Position numbers and translations under genes: made by a program. A model generated the notes under the pieces. It had not been told where the DNA came from. It saw nothing but the letters and a program-made list of their open reading frames with translations, and did not search any database. A stretch of 5,169 nt of DNA from Candidatus Cloacimonadota bacterium (GTDB lineage Bacteria > Cloacimonadota > Cloacimonadia > Cloacimonadales > TCS61). The DNA is taken from assembly GCA_011372345.1 (NCBI GenBank), contig DRTC01000284.1:1-5169 (forward strand), in the 5' to 3' direction. This document shows positions 1 to 5,040 of the stretch, piece after piece (within the stretch, counting starts at the first letter, position 1; each line of letters begins with the position of its first letter).

Positions 1-387
1 AATTAGAATACTATTATTTTCAGTTTTAAATCTATTTTCCACATTTTTCAGATTCTTCGGTTCATAAGAAATCAAAATACTATCTTTTTGTATTTCCGCG
101 AGAAGCACATCATCGATCCCAACCAGAACATCGGCGACCGGTTTTCCTTTTTCTATTTCAAAATTTAATTGTTTCAAGAGTTTTTTGGATCCATTAAATA
201 TCGTAATTGAAATCTGACATTGAAAAAGGTCTTCAAAAACTGGAATTATTTTTTCCCAGAAATCTTCAGAAAATTGGTCGGTTACCAAATAAACTTCAAG
301 TTTCCGTAAAATATCTTTGTCAGAATCTTTTTTTGAGGAACAACCGAATAAAAAGAAAATCAGAAAAAAAATGAAAAAATTCTTCAT
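1..387 (-). CDS. ThiB/TbpA-like substrate-binding lipoprotein (partial, C-terminus beyond window)
   Basis: My own translation from the ATG at 387 stays open for 129 codons to the window edge. Residues 1-15 are a short hydrophobic signal peptide (MKNFFIFFLIFFLFG) ending at Cys16 followed by SSKKDSDKD. That is a lipobox (LFGC; Phe at -2 is not the commonest residue) and then a polar linker, so a lipid-anchored envelope protein is expected. The mature part begins LEVYLVTDQFSEDF. Residues 85-100 (ADVLVGIDDVLLAEIQ) align in style and position with the ADVVLGLDNNLL segment I remember from the periplasmic thiamine-binding protein TbpA/ThiB. The order 'LxVY...F...F...C.....VADVLVGID' is the usual start of that solute-binding family. 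Inference: an ABC-importer binding lipoprotein for thiamine or a related ligand; the ligand is not certain. It follows mlaE on the same strand after a 114-nt gap, so it may be a separate unit. Only a weak ribosome site (GGAA) precedes the ATG. Confidence 0.7.
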   Translation of the reverse strand, partial: MKNFFIFFLIFFLFGCSSKKDSDKDILRKLEVYLVTDQFSEDFWEKIIPVFEDLFQCQISITIFNGSKKLLKQLNFEIEKGKPVADVLVGIDDVLLAEIQKDSILISYEPKNLKNVENRFKTENNSILI

Positions 388-411
388 AATATATTTCCAC
401 ATCAAAACAAC

Positions 412-492
412 TTCCGATTGTGCAAAGCTCATCGGAATGTTATCTACTCGTTGTTTGTTTTTATCATTCGGAAGAGCTGCGCACATTCCGAA
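412..492. repeat. Pair of related stem-loops in inverted orientation
   Basis: The mlaE-lipoprotein gap holds two stem-loops that are diverged copies of each other facing opposite ways. Hairpin 1 on the plus strand: TTCCGAT (412-418), 12-nt loop TGTGCAAAGCTC, ATCGGAA (431-437). Hairpin 2 on the minus strand: TTCGGAA (492-486), 12-nt loop TGTGCGCAGCTC, TTCCGAA (473-467). Both have perfect 7-bp stems, loops of the same length differing at 2 of 12 positions, and the same following bases ATG. The two stems differ at two positions and both differences are compensated on the opposite arm. This looks like a REP-type bipartite palindromic element. I see no T-run that would make either a strong terminator. 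Confidence 0.7.
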
Positions 493-501
493 GATTTTAT
501 T

Positions 502-1143
502 TTATATATTTCCAAAAAGCAGGGAAGCAACGATAAAATCCAAAATTAAAACCATGATGGATGAATAGACAACAGTTTGAGTTGCAGCCTTACCAACACC
601 TTCAGCTCCACCTTTGGTTTTATTACCGACAAAGCAGGCAATGGAAGTTATGATCCAACCAAAAAAGAAAGCCTTTACTAATCCTCCCCAGAGATCAGAT
701 GGAAGGAAATAATTTTTCATGTTGTTAAAAAAACTGAATGAATTAATATTGTATTTGAAAGTGCTTAAAAAATAAGCAGAAAATATCCCGATCAAATTAG
801 CATAGATCGTTAATAAAGGGAACATCAGGCAACCCGCGATAATTCTTGGAAAATAGATAAAATCTTGTGGATTTATAGCCATTGTTTTCAGGGCATCTAT
901 TTGCTCGCTGACTTTCATCGTCCCGATTTCAGCGGCAATGGAAGCACCGATCTTACCTGCCAGAACAAGTCCGGTTAATACGGGTGCAAGTTCGATCATA
1001 GTTGATTTTCCAACGAGAACACCGATCAGGTTTTTGGGAATATAACCGCTGGTTTGATAAGAAGCTTGCACAGAAGTAACCAATCCCGTAAAGGCTGAAG
1101 TAACAGAGATCAAAAGCAGAGAATCATAACCGAATCTTTTCAT
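502..1143 (-). CDS. mlaE: MlaE-family lipid ABC transporter permease (5' end compromised)
   Basis: From the ATG at 1143 the product is 213 residues. The MlaE (DUF140) signature is clear: ELAPVLTGLVLAGKIGASIA at 51-70, running on through AEIGTMKVSEQIDAL to INP at 90-92, and GNKTKGGAEGVGKAATQTVV at 173-192, with hydrophobic segments around 8-25, 100-127, 155-172 and 191-211. MlaE is the inner-membrane permease of the MlaFEDB complex and related MCE systems, which move phospholipids between the membranes of diderms. Family members usually have about 250 residues; the missing part is the N-terminal interfacial helix and the first GEF-like motif. That sequence is present in the same frame up to 1275, with no ATG, GTG or TTG (see the next entry). 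So either the gene starts at an unusual codon, or the 5' end has been replaced and translation starts here on a shortened protein. No mlaF or MCE (mlaD) gene adjoins it in the window. The family call is firm; start and activity are uncertain. Confidence 0.85.
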   Translation of the reverse strand: MKRFGYDSLLLISVTSAFTGLVTSVQASYQTSGYIPKNLIGVLVGKSTMIELAPVLTGLVLAGKIGASIAAEIGTMKVSEQIDALKTMAINPQDFIYFPRIIAGCLMFPLLTIYANLIGIFSAYFLSTFKYNINSFSFFNNMKNYFLPSDLWGGLVKAFFFGWIITSIACFVGNKTKGGAEGVGKAATQTVVYSSIMVLILDFIVASLLFGNI

Positions 1144-1275
1144 CTGCTTGATGATCTCCAGGAAGCGTTTTCCAATTTTAGGTAAGTTCGTGAATATCGA
1201 AAAATTGAAGATTATGAATTCGCCAAAAACAGTGATATAATTAAAATTAAGATTATATGAAATAAAAAACCCCCT
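1144..1275 (-). other. mlaE: Readable N-terminal extension of mlaE without a start codon
   Basis: Reading the mlaE frame upstream of the ATG at 1143 gives 44 sense codons before an in-frame TAA (plus-strand tta at 1276-1278). The residues read VFGEF at 1230-1216 and then NLPKIGKRFLEIIKQ directly before the ATG. A 'GEF/GRF' near the start and a basic helix before 'MKRFGYDSLLLISVTSAFTG' are what an intact MlaE N-terminus looks like, so this is gene sequence and not spacer. None of the 44 codons is ATG, GTG or TTG. The only unconventional options I see are ATT at 1263-1261, preceded by an AGGGGG tract supplied by the neighbouring repeat, or CTG, codon 39 of the extension. The first five codons lie inside the palindromic repeat. 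Confidence 0.65.
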
Positions 1276-1377
1276 TTAATTCCCCCTTTTGAAGTGGGAT
1301 TATTAGGAATATTTTGATTAATGAAAGTCAAATTCCTTTGAACTCCCCTTTACAAGGGGAGATTTAGAGGGATTTAT
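1264..1377. repeat. Two degenerate copies of a C/G-tract palindrome (MITE- or REP-like)
   Basis: The gap between mlaE and dnaB is built from two related units of roughly 48 nt. Unit 1 (about 1264-1312) reads CCCCCTTTAATTCCCCC, then TTTTGAAGTGGG and TTAGGAATATTT. Unit 2 (about 1330-1377) reads TCCTTTGAACTCCCC, then TTTACAAGGGGAG and ATTTAGAGGGATTTAT. Unit 2 contains a perfect 8-bp hairpin, CTCCCCTT-TAC-AAGGGGAG (1343-1361). The outermost arms also pair imperfectly: the reverse complement of 1263-1290 matches 1354-1381 at 20 of 28 positions by hand count. The left end overlaps the reading frame of mlaE; the right end stops a few bases before the dnaB stop codon. There is no transposase here. 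It could act as a weak end-of-transcript structure for dnaB, but no T-run follows the hairpin in that direction. Confidence 0.7.
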
Positions 1378-1384
1378 GATTTTA

Positions 1385-2719
1385 TTAAACATTACTCAAA
1401 GAGCGGAAAGCAGTCAATTCCTTCACAAATAATAATTCTATTTCCCCAGTAGCACCATGCCGATTTTTGCTGATAATAATTTTGGCAATACCCTTTTTTT
1501 CAGTTTCCTTATCGTATTCTTCTTCTCGATAAATGAACATGACAATATCTGCGTCTTGCTCGATCGCTCCTGATTCTCTCAAATCCGCTAACATCGGGAT
1601 CGGAGGTTTCCTGCTCTCAACTGCTCGATTTAACTGAGATAAAGCAATGATCGGAATTCCCATCTCTTTTGCCAGGATTTTCAGTGATCGGGAAATCTCT
1701 GCAATTTCCTGCTGACGATTCTCACGATTTCTCTTTACGGACATCAACTGAAGATAATCGATTATCAGCATATCCAGACCTTTAATCTCAGCTTTTAATC
1801 TCCTGGTTTTTGCCCGGATATCAAGCAATGTATTAGAACCAACATCATCGACGAAAATCTCTTTTTCGGACAAAGCTTCAGCCACCTGAGCTATCCGCAG
1901 GATTTTCTTCTCATCCATACCATAACCTTTGAGCATGTTATCCATACTGACTTCCGAGGCAGAACTCATCATCCTTAAAAGGATTTCTTCATTATCCATT
2001 TCCATAGTAAAGATCGCAACTTTTTTATCATAATACATGGAAGCATTAAAGGCGATATTCAGAGCTAAAGAGGTCTTCCCCATTGCAGGTCTGGCAGCAA
2101 TAACAACAAATTGCCCCGGACGAAAACCTCCGATCTTCTTATCAAGGTCGGGAAATCCGCTGGGAACTCCGATCACACTTTTCTTGGAAGTTGCAATTTC
2201 TTCGATATTTTTGATCGCTGTAGGAATTATCTTATCTATTTTGACAAAAGTCTTTCGTTCCGGTCTTTCTGCTATCCTGAATATTTCCTGTTCTGCGTTA
2301 TCGACAATATCTTCGACAGGTTGATCGGATTTATAACATTCTTCGATAATCTGGTTGGAGGTAGTTATCAATTGCCTTAACAACGCTCTTTCCTGAACGA
2401 TATTGGCATGATATTCAATATTCGCACCGCTCAGGACAACATCGGATAACTCATTGATAAAATTCTCACCACCGACCTTTTCAAGTGTTCCATTCTGCTT
2501 TAACCTATCGATGACCGTAATAATATCGATTTCAATATTCTCTTCAAATAAATCCAGTAATGTCTTATAAATAATTTTATGAGCAGTTCGATAAAAATGC
2601 TCTTCATCGAGTAATTCGATCGCTTTGGAAACGACAAAATTATCGATCATCATCGCAGAAAGCACGGCTGCCTCTGCATTTATATCATTTGGAAGTTGTC
2701 GTTCTATTTTTGTAGCCAT
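1385..2719 (-). CDS. dnaB: Replicative DNA helicase DnaB
   Basis: The protein has 444 residues, a normal length for DnaB without an intein. The N-terminal all-helical domain (about 8-110) opens with LPNDINAEAAVLSAMM, the region that binds primase DnaG in the family; a linker follows to about 180, then the RecA-like ATPase. Walker A is ARPAMGKTS (209-217, K215, T216). The catalytic glutamate is E240 in FTMEM. Walker B is LIIDYLQLM (318-326, D321). SQLNR is at 361-365, followed by the DnaB signature DLRESGAIEQDADIVMFIYR (379-398) and the arginine finger in KNRHG (418-422, R420). DnaB forms a hexameric ring that unwinds the lagging-strand template at the replication fork. The start is an ATG with a weak AGAG ribosome site about 9 nt upstream; the product begins MATKIERQLPND, as expected. 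It is separated from the upstream udg by 162 nt containing a terminator-like hairpin and a repeat, so it probably has its own promoter, which I could not place. Confidence 0.97.
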   Translation of the reverse strand: MATKIERQLPNDINAEAAVLSAMMIDNFVVSKAIELLDEEHFYRTAHKIIYKTLLDLFEENIEIDIITVIDRLKQNGTLEKVGGENFINELSDVVLSGANIEYHANIVQERALLRQLITTSNQIIEECYKSDQPVEDIVDNAEQEIFRIAERPERKTFVKIDKIIPTAIKNIEEIATSKKSVIGVPSGFPDLDKKIGGFRPGQFVVIAARPAMGKTSLALNIAFNASMYYDKKVAIFTMEMDNEEILLRMMSSASEVSMDNMLKGYGMDEKKILRIAQVAEALSEKEIFVDDVGSNTLLDIRAKTRRLKAEIKGLDMLIIDYLQLMSVKRNRENRQQEIAEISRSLKILAKEMGIPIIALSQLNRAVESRKPPIPMLADLRESGAIEQDADIVMFIYREEEYDKETEKKGIAKIIISKNRHGATGEIELLFVKELTAFRSLSNV

Positions 2720-2765
2720 AATATTTCTCTAAATAGAATCTATAAATCAATCTTGAATTTTTGCT

Positions 2766-2850
2766 TGTTCCTGAATTTCATTTGGGAACACAATTATCAA
2801 AGTAAAACTTTTTTAAATTTACATTCCCGAATAAAATTTGGGAATGAGGA
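2766..2850 (-). repeat. Dispersed palindromic repeat, copy A (two hairpins)
   Basis: This gap segment carries two hairpins with a common core. Hairpin 1 (2766-2790) pairs TGTTCCTGAA with TTTGGGAACA around a 5-nt loop, with two G-T wobble pairs. Hairpin 2 (2822-2846) pairs CATTCCCGAA with TTTGGGAATG around a 5-nt loop, with one wobble. Read on the minus strand, the segment shares three blocks, in the same order, with 5041-5169: TCCTCATTCCCAAATTTTA (19 nt), AAAAGTTTTACTTTGAT (17 nt) and TTGTGTTCC (9 nt). It is therefore one copy of a family. It lies between the udg stop codon and dnaB, and copy A is the shorter of the two. Confidence 0.75.
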
Positions 2851-2852
2851 TA

Positions 2853-2881
2853 GAAAAATCAGAACAAACAGGATGTTTGTT
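2853..2881 (-). terminator. Candidate rho-independent terminator after udg
   Basis: Immediately after the udg TAA, the minus strand reads AACAAAC-ATCCT-GTTTGTT (2881-2863), a perfect 7-bp stem with a 5-nt loop, then CTGATTTTTC. The stem has only two G-C pairs and the T-run starts four bases after it, so it is a weak intrinsic terminator at best. Its position at the end of the gcvH-gmk-rpoZ-udg cluster supports the call. The repeat hairpins just downstream could reinforce it. Confidence 0.45.
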
Positions 2882-3550
2882 TTACAATTTAATATAATCA
2901 TCTCTTAATTTTTGCAGATCGATCCAGGCATATTTCTTCCAACCCGGATTTCTGAGTAAAGCAGAAGGATGATAAGTTACATAAGTTTTAATACCTTTAT
3001 AAAGATAAGTTTTTTCTCTGAAAAGTGTTAGCGTCATGCTTTCGTTCAGTAATGATGTGGCAGCAACTTTTCCTAATAATAATAATAATTTCGGTTTGAT
3101 GATAGAAATTTGTTCATCCAGATATTTCAGGCAGGAGTTGATTTCAGCAGGAAGTGGATTCCTATTATTCGGAGGTCTGCATTTCACAACATTTGTAATG
3201 TAAATATCGCTTCTTTCCAGATTTATTGCCTGTAACATTCTTGTCAGGAGTTGCCCAGCTTTTCCAACGAAAGGTCTTCCCGTAATATTTTCATCTGCAC
3301 CAGGAGCTTCCCCGATAAGCATTAATTTCGAGTCAGGATTTCCTTCACCGTAAACAAATTTGATCCTGCTCTGACTCAGAAGACATTTTTTACAATCCTG
3401 ATAATTTTCTTCTAATCCCAATAATTGCATTTTTTTATACTTAATAATTTCTTCTGATGTTTGCTGAATTATTTCCGGATTAAGAAAAATGTTTTCAATA
3501 CCTGAAAGTTTTAGATATTCAAGATATTGAGTAAGAGTTCTGGTTTGCAT
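2882..3550 (-). CDS. udg: Family 4 uracil-DNA glycosylase (4Fe-4S)
   Basis: The protein has 222 residues and is of the iron-sulfur uracil-DNA glycosylase type, which removes uracil produced by cytosine deamination to start base excision repair. The four expected cluster ligands are present: C53 and C56 in DCKKC, C124 in VVKCRPP, and C140 in INSCLKYL (spacing CX2C ... CX15C). Active-site motif A is IGEAPGADENITGRPFVG (79-96); the C-terminal motif is HPSALLRNP (194-202). The preceding strand contains five leucines in a row (155-159). Residues 1-50 are a helical lead, somewhat longer than the minimal domain. The same fold was once annotated as a phage DNA polymerase N-terminal-related protein, but the motifs here favour a working glycosylase. 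It starts 6 nt after the rpoZ stop, so it is co-transcribed with and probably translationally linked to rpoZ. The ribosome site is weak and lies within the end of rpoZ. Confidence 0.93.
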   Translation of the reverse strand: MQTRTLTQYLEYLKLSGIENIFLNPEIIQQTSEEIIKYKKMQLLGLEENYQDCKKCLLSQSRIKFVYGEGNPDSKLMLIGEAPGADENITGRPFVGKAGQLLTRMLQAINLERSDIYITNVVKCRPPNNRNPLPAEINSCLKYLDEQISIIKPKLLLLLGKVAATSLLNESMTLTLFREKTYLYKGIKTYVTYHPSALLRNPGWKKYAWIDLQKLRDDYIKL

Positions 3551-3556
3551 CAGAAA

Positions 3557-3787
3557 TTATTGTTCATCTTCTTTTTCAAAAATATTTTCCTCCTGATTTT
3601 CTACAACATAATCAGGTATTTCATTAGCTGCAACATGCTCCAAAGCAATTTCAGTTATTTTTTTATTAAAACTTCTTTTTAATGTATATGGCAGATTACT
3701 TAATCTTTCGACTTCTAAATTTGCTAATAATATAAACAAATATGTTATATTATTTTTTTCTAAAAACTCTTCTACTTTATTTTCCAA
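3557..3787 (-). CDS. rpoZ: DNA-directed RNA polymerase omega subunit
   Basis: I place the start at the TTG at 3787, giving 76 residues beginning MENKVEEFLEKNNITYLF. A perfect GGAGG (3797-3793) sits 5 nt upstream of it, and that codon overlaps the end of gmk by 11 nt. A longer reading from the TTG at 3814 (85 residues) has no such ribosome site and would overlap gmk by 38 nt. The core matches the omega pattern: a helix in the position of the usual 'NRYLLVxxAAKRARQL' (here NITYLFILLANLEVERL, 13-29), then KKITEIALEHVAANEI (42-57), equivalent to the common 'KPVTIALEEIAxGKI', and an acidic tail (62-76). Omega binds the beta' subunit and helps RNA polymerase assemble. The N-terminal helix is more divergent than usual, but the place directly after gmk is the classic rpoZ position, so the assignment is strong. 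Confidence 0.88.
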   Translation of the reverse strand: MENKVEEFLEKNNITYLFILLANLEVERLSNLPYTLKRSFNKKITEIALEHVAANEIPDYVVENQEENIFEKEDEQ

Positions 3788-4406
3788 AAACACCTCCGTA
3801 AAATGTTTTTTCAATGTTTATAAATCGTTGTGTTCTGTTTTCTTCTGCCTTAATAATATTCAAAACATCATTATAAGCTGTTTGCAGATCATCATTAATA
3901 ATCAAGTATTGAAATCTTTTAATCTGTTTTATTTCATGAACTGCATTGTGCAATCTTTCCTCGATGATATCTTCCGAATCTGTTCCCCTTTTAATCAATC
4001 TTTCTTTAAGAATTTCCTTGGAAGGAGGTAAGATAAATATTGTAGTTGCTTCCACACCGCTTTCTAATATCTGTTTTGCTCCTCTGATATCAATATCCAG
4101 CAGAACATGTTTACTTGACTTAAGTTTCTTCTCAATATAACTGCGGGATGTACCATAAAAATTTCCATGCACAAAAGCGTACTCCAGGAAATCTTCGGAA
4201 TCGATTTTTTGTTTGAAAGCAGATTCGGAAATGAAGTGGTAATCGATCCCGTCTTTTTCCATTCCACGAGGTCTCCGGGTTGTATAAGAAATCGAATATT
4301 CGATATTGCTTCTATCCCGGACAATCATTTTTCCGATCGTAGATTTTCCACCTCCGGAGGGTGAAATCAGGATGATCAGGAAATTCTTTTTTTTAAATTC
4401 AGTCAC
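3777..4406 (-). CDS. gmk: Guanylate kinase
   Basis: The protein has 209 residues, the usual length. It phosphorylates GMP to GDP with ATP, an essential step in guanine nucleotide supply in the cytoplasm. Visible motifs: P-loop ISPSGGGKST (14-23, K21); GMP-binding YTTRRPR (41-47, R44 and R47) followed by GIDYHFI (53-59); FLEYA (73-77, E75) and NFYGT (82-86, Y84) of the GMP lid; VLLDIDIRGA (101-110), matching the family's 'DVDVQGA'; R140 in the lid segment RLIKRGTDS; and NDD at 171-173 near the end. The first P-loop glycine is serine (S15), a variant I also recall from other bacterial guanylate kinases. The start is a GTG at 4406, 8 nt after the gcvH stop; no better in-frame start lies upstream, and the nearest ribosome-like GAGG is rather far (13 nt). 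The 3' end overlaps rpoZ by 11 nt. Confidence 0.96.
   Translation of the reverse strand: MTEFKKKNFLIILISPSGGGKSTIGKMIVRDRSNIEYSISYTTRRPRGMEKDGIDYHFISESAFKQKIDSEDFLEYAFVHGNFYGTSRSYIEKKLKSSKHVLLDIDIRGAKQILESGVEATTIFILPPSKEILKERLIKRGTDSEDIIEERLHNAVHEIKQIKRFQYLIINDDLQTAYNDVLNIIKAEENRTQRFINIEKTFYGGVFGK
3793..3797 (-). promoter_or_regulatory. Ribosome binding site that decides the rpoZ start
   Basis: GGAGG on the minus strand lies inside the last codons of gmk (within FYGGVFGK), 5 nt before the TTG at 3787. It shows that the omega subunit starts at this TTG and not at the TTG nine codons upstream. The overlap with the gmk end suggests translational coupling. Confidence 0.8.
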
Positions 4407-4414
4407 CGGTAATT

Positions 4415-4792
4415 TTAATCCTCGATCAATTGTGTATAAGCTTCAGCATCGATAAGATCACCTAATTCTTGTTCTTTACTGATCTTGATCTTGATAATCC
4501 AGCCGTCTTCAAAAGCAGATTTATTGATTATTTCAGGATTATCTTCCAAAGCTTTGTTTACTTCAATAATTTCACCGCTGAGAGGAGATATCATATCTTC
4601 TACTGCTTTAACAGCTTCAATCGTTCCAAAAGCTTCCCCAACTGTAACTTCATCTCCAATTTCCGGTAATTCAATGTAAACGATATCTCCCAATTCGTGT
4701 TGGGCATAATCTGTTATTCCGATAACTGCTTCTTTATCTTTAATCATTACCCATTCATGACTTTCGGTGTAAAAAATATCTTTCTTAACCAT
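4415..4792 (-). CDS. gcvH: Glycine cleavage system H protein
   Basis: The protein has 125 residues, typical for GcvH. The N-terminus DIFYTESHEWVMIKD matches the family's 'YTxxHEWV' opening, followed by IGITDYAQHELGDIVYIELP (24-43) and EIGDEVTVGEAFGTIE. The lipoylation site is K62 in IEAVKAVEDMISPLSGEI (58-75; usual form 'ESVKAxSDxxSP'). NPEIINKSAFEDGWIIKIKI (85-104) is the family's conserved late segment. Its lipoyl arm carries the aminomethyl group between the P, T and L proteins of glycine decarboxylation; a lipoyl-relay role is also known in some bacteria. The start is firm: ATG with GGAGG 7 nt upstream. It is the first gene of the cluster gcvH-gmk-rpoZ-udg. The genes for T, P and L proteins are not in the window, so this could be either a member of a scattered glycine cleavage system or a stand-alone lipoyl carrier. 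Confidence 0.96.
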   Translation of the reverse strand: MVKKDIFYTESHEWVMIKDKEAVIGITDYAQHELGDIVYIELPEIGDEVTVGEAFGTIEAVKAVEDMISPLSGEIIEVNKALEDNPEIINKSAFEDGWIIKIKISKEQELGDLIDAEAYTQLIED

Positions 4793-4799
4793 TTTTCAT

Positions 4800-4804
4800 C
4801 CTCC
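4800..4804 (-). promoter_or_regulatory. Strong ribosome binding site of gcvH
   Basis: GGAGG on the minus strand, 7 nt before the gcvH ATG. An overlapping ATG directly after the GGAGG is in another frame and too close to be used. With the rpoZ site it is one of only two perfect GGAGG start signals I found in the window. Confidence 0.8.
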
Positions 4805-4822
4805 AATATAAATTTGCGATAA

Positions 4823-4860
4823 GCACGAAATATCGGGTTTTGGTGTCAAGTTTTTCGTGC
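4823..4860. promoter_or_regulatory. Inverted repeat in the gcvH leader, possible operator
   Basis: GCACGAAA (4823-4830) and TTTCGTGC (4853-4860) are perfect 8-bp inverted repeats separated by 22 nt, ending 30 bases before the gcvH ATG. On the minus strand the spacer contains TTGACA (4849-4844), a perfect -35 hexamer, but the -10 position at normal spacing is poor; the nearest candidate, TGC-TTATCG, is about 21 nt away. The arrangement could be an operator around a promoter, or a leader stem-loop. No regulator is identified. Confidence 0.35.
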
Positions 4861-4874
4861 AAGGAACAGATAAA

Positions 4875-4902
4875 ACTATATAACTATTTACCGTGTAAGC
4901 AA
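4875..4902 (-). promoter_or_regulatory. Candidate sigma-70-like promoter for the gcvH cluster
   Basis: On the minus strand TTGCTT (4902-4897) and TATAGT (4880-4875) are 16 nt apart. The -10 matches consensus at five of six positions and the -35 only at three. It would give a leader of roughly 75 nt containing the 8-bp inverted repeat. In DNA this AT-rich such matches occur by chance, so confidence is low. Confidence 0.22.
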
Positions 4903-4996
4903 TTATGAAAACAAAAACAGAAAAGATATTTTATAGAATTTATGAAATATCTTCAGAAAATTGCATATTAGCCGCTTAAAAAATCCAAACTTACCA

Positions 4997-5014
4997 ATCC
5001 TGATGTATCGGGAT
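4997..5014 (+). repeat. Short hairpin in the gcvH upstream region
   Basis: ATCCTGA (4997-5003), loop TGTA, TCGGGAT (5008-5014): a 7-bp stem with one U-G pair if transcribed on the plus strand, or one mismatch on the minus strand. No T-run follows. It sits about 30 bases from the start of repeat copy B and may belong to the same composite repeat block. Confidence 0.4.
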
Positions 5015-5040
5015 CGTGAAATTTTCAAAACTACTGTTTC

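Noticed and set aside
317..568. 83-codon plus-strand reading frame across the lipoprotein start and the mlaE end
   Set aside because: It runs antisense through the lipoprotein signal sequence, the paired hairpins and the mlaE 3' end; low-complexity, no recognisable domain, no ribosome site.
2037..2380. Plus-strand reading frames inside dnaB
   Set aside because: Shadows of a strongly conserved minus-strand gene with all helicase motifs in place.
1264..2881. CRISPR array from the repeated hairpins
   Set aside because: The repeats are palindromic, degenerate, few and not separated by regular spacers.
4064..4324. Minus-strand 86-codon frame within gmk
   Set aside because: Different frame of the gmk coding sequence; no independent start signal or family resemblance.
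4384..4403. Run of eight A followed by G near the gmk start, a slippery A-AAA-AAG site
   Set aside because: It encodes ordinary lysines at codons 5-7, and no overlapping alternative frame or stimulatory hairpin is visible, so programmed frameshifting is not supported.
4905..4979. Plus-strand 24-codon frame MKTKTEKIFYRIYEISSENC...
   Set aside because: It has an ATG and a stop, but no ribosome site, no known relative and AT-rich composition; frames of this length are expected by chance.
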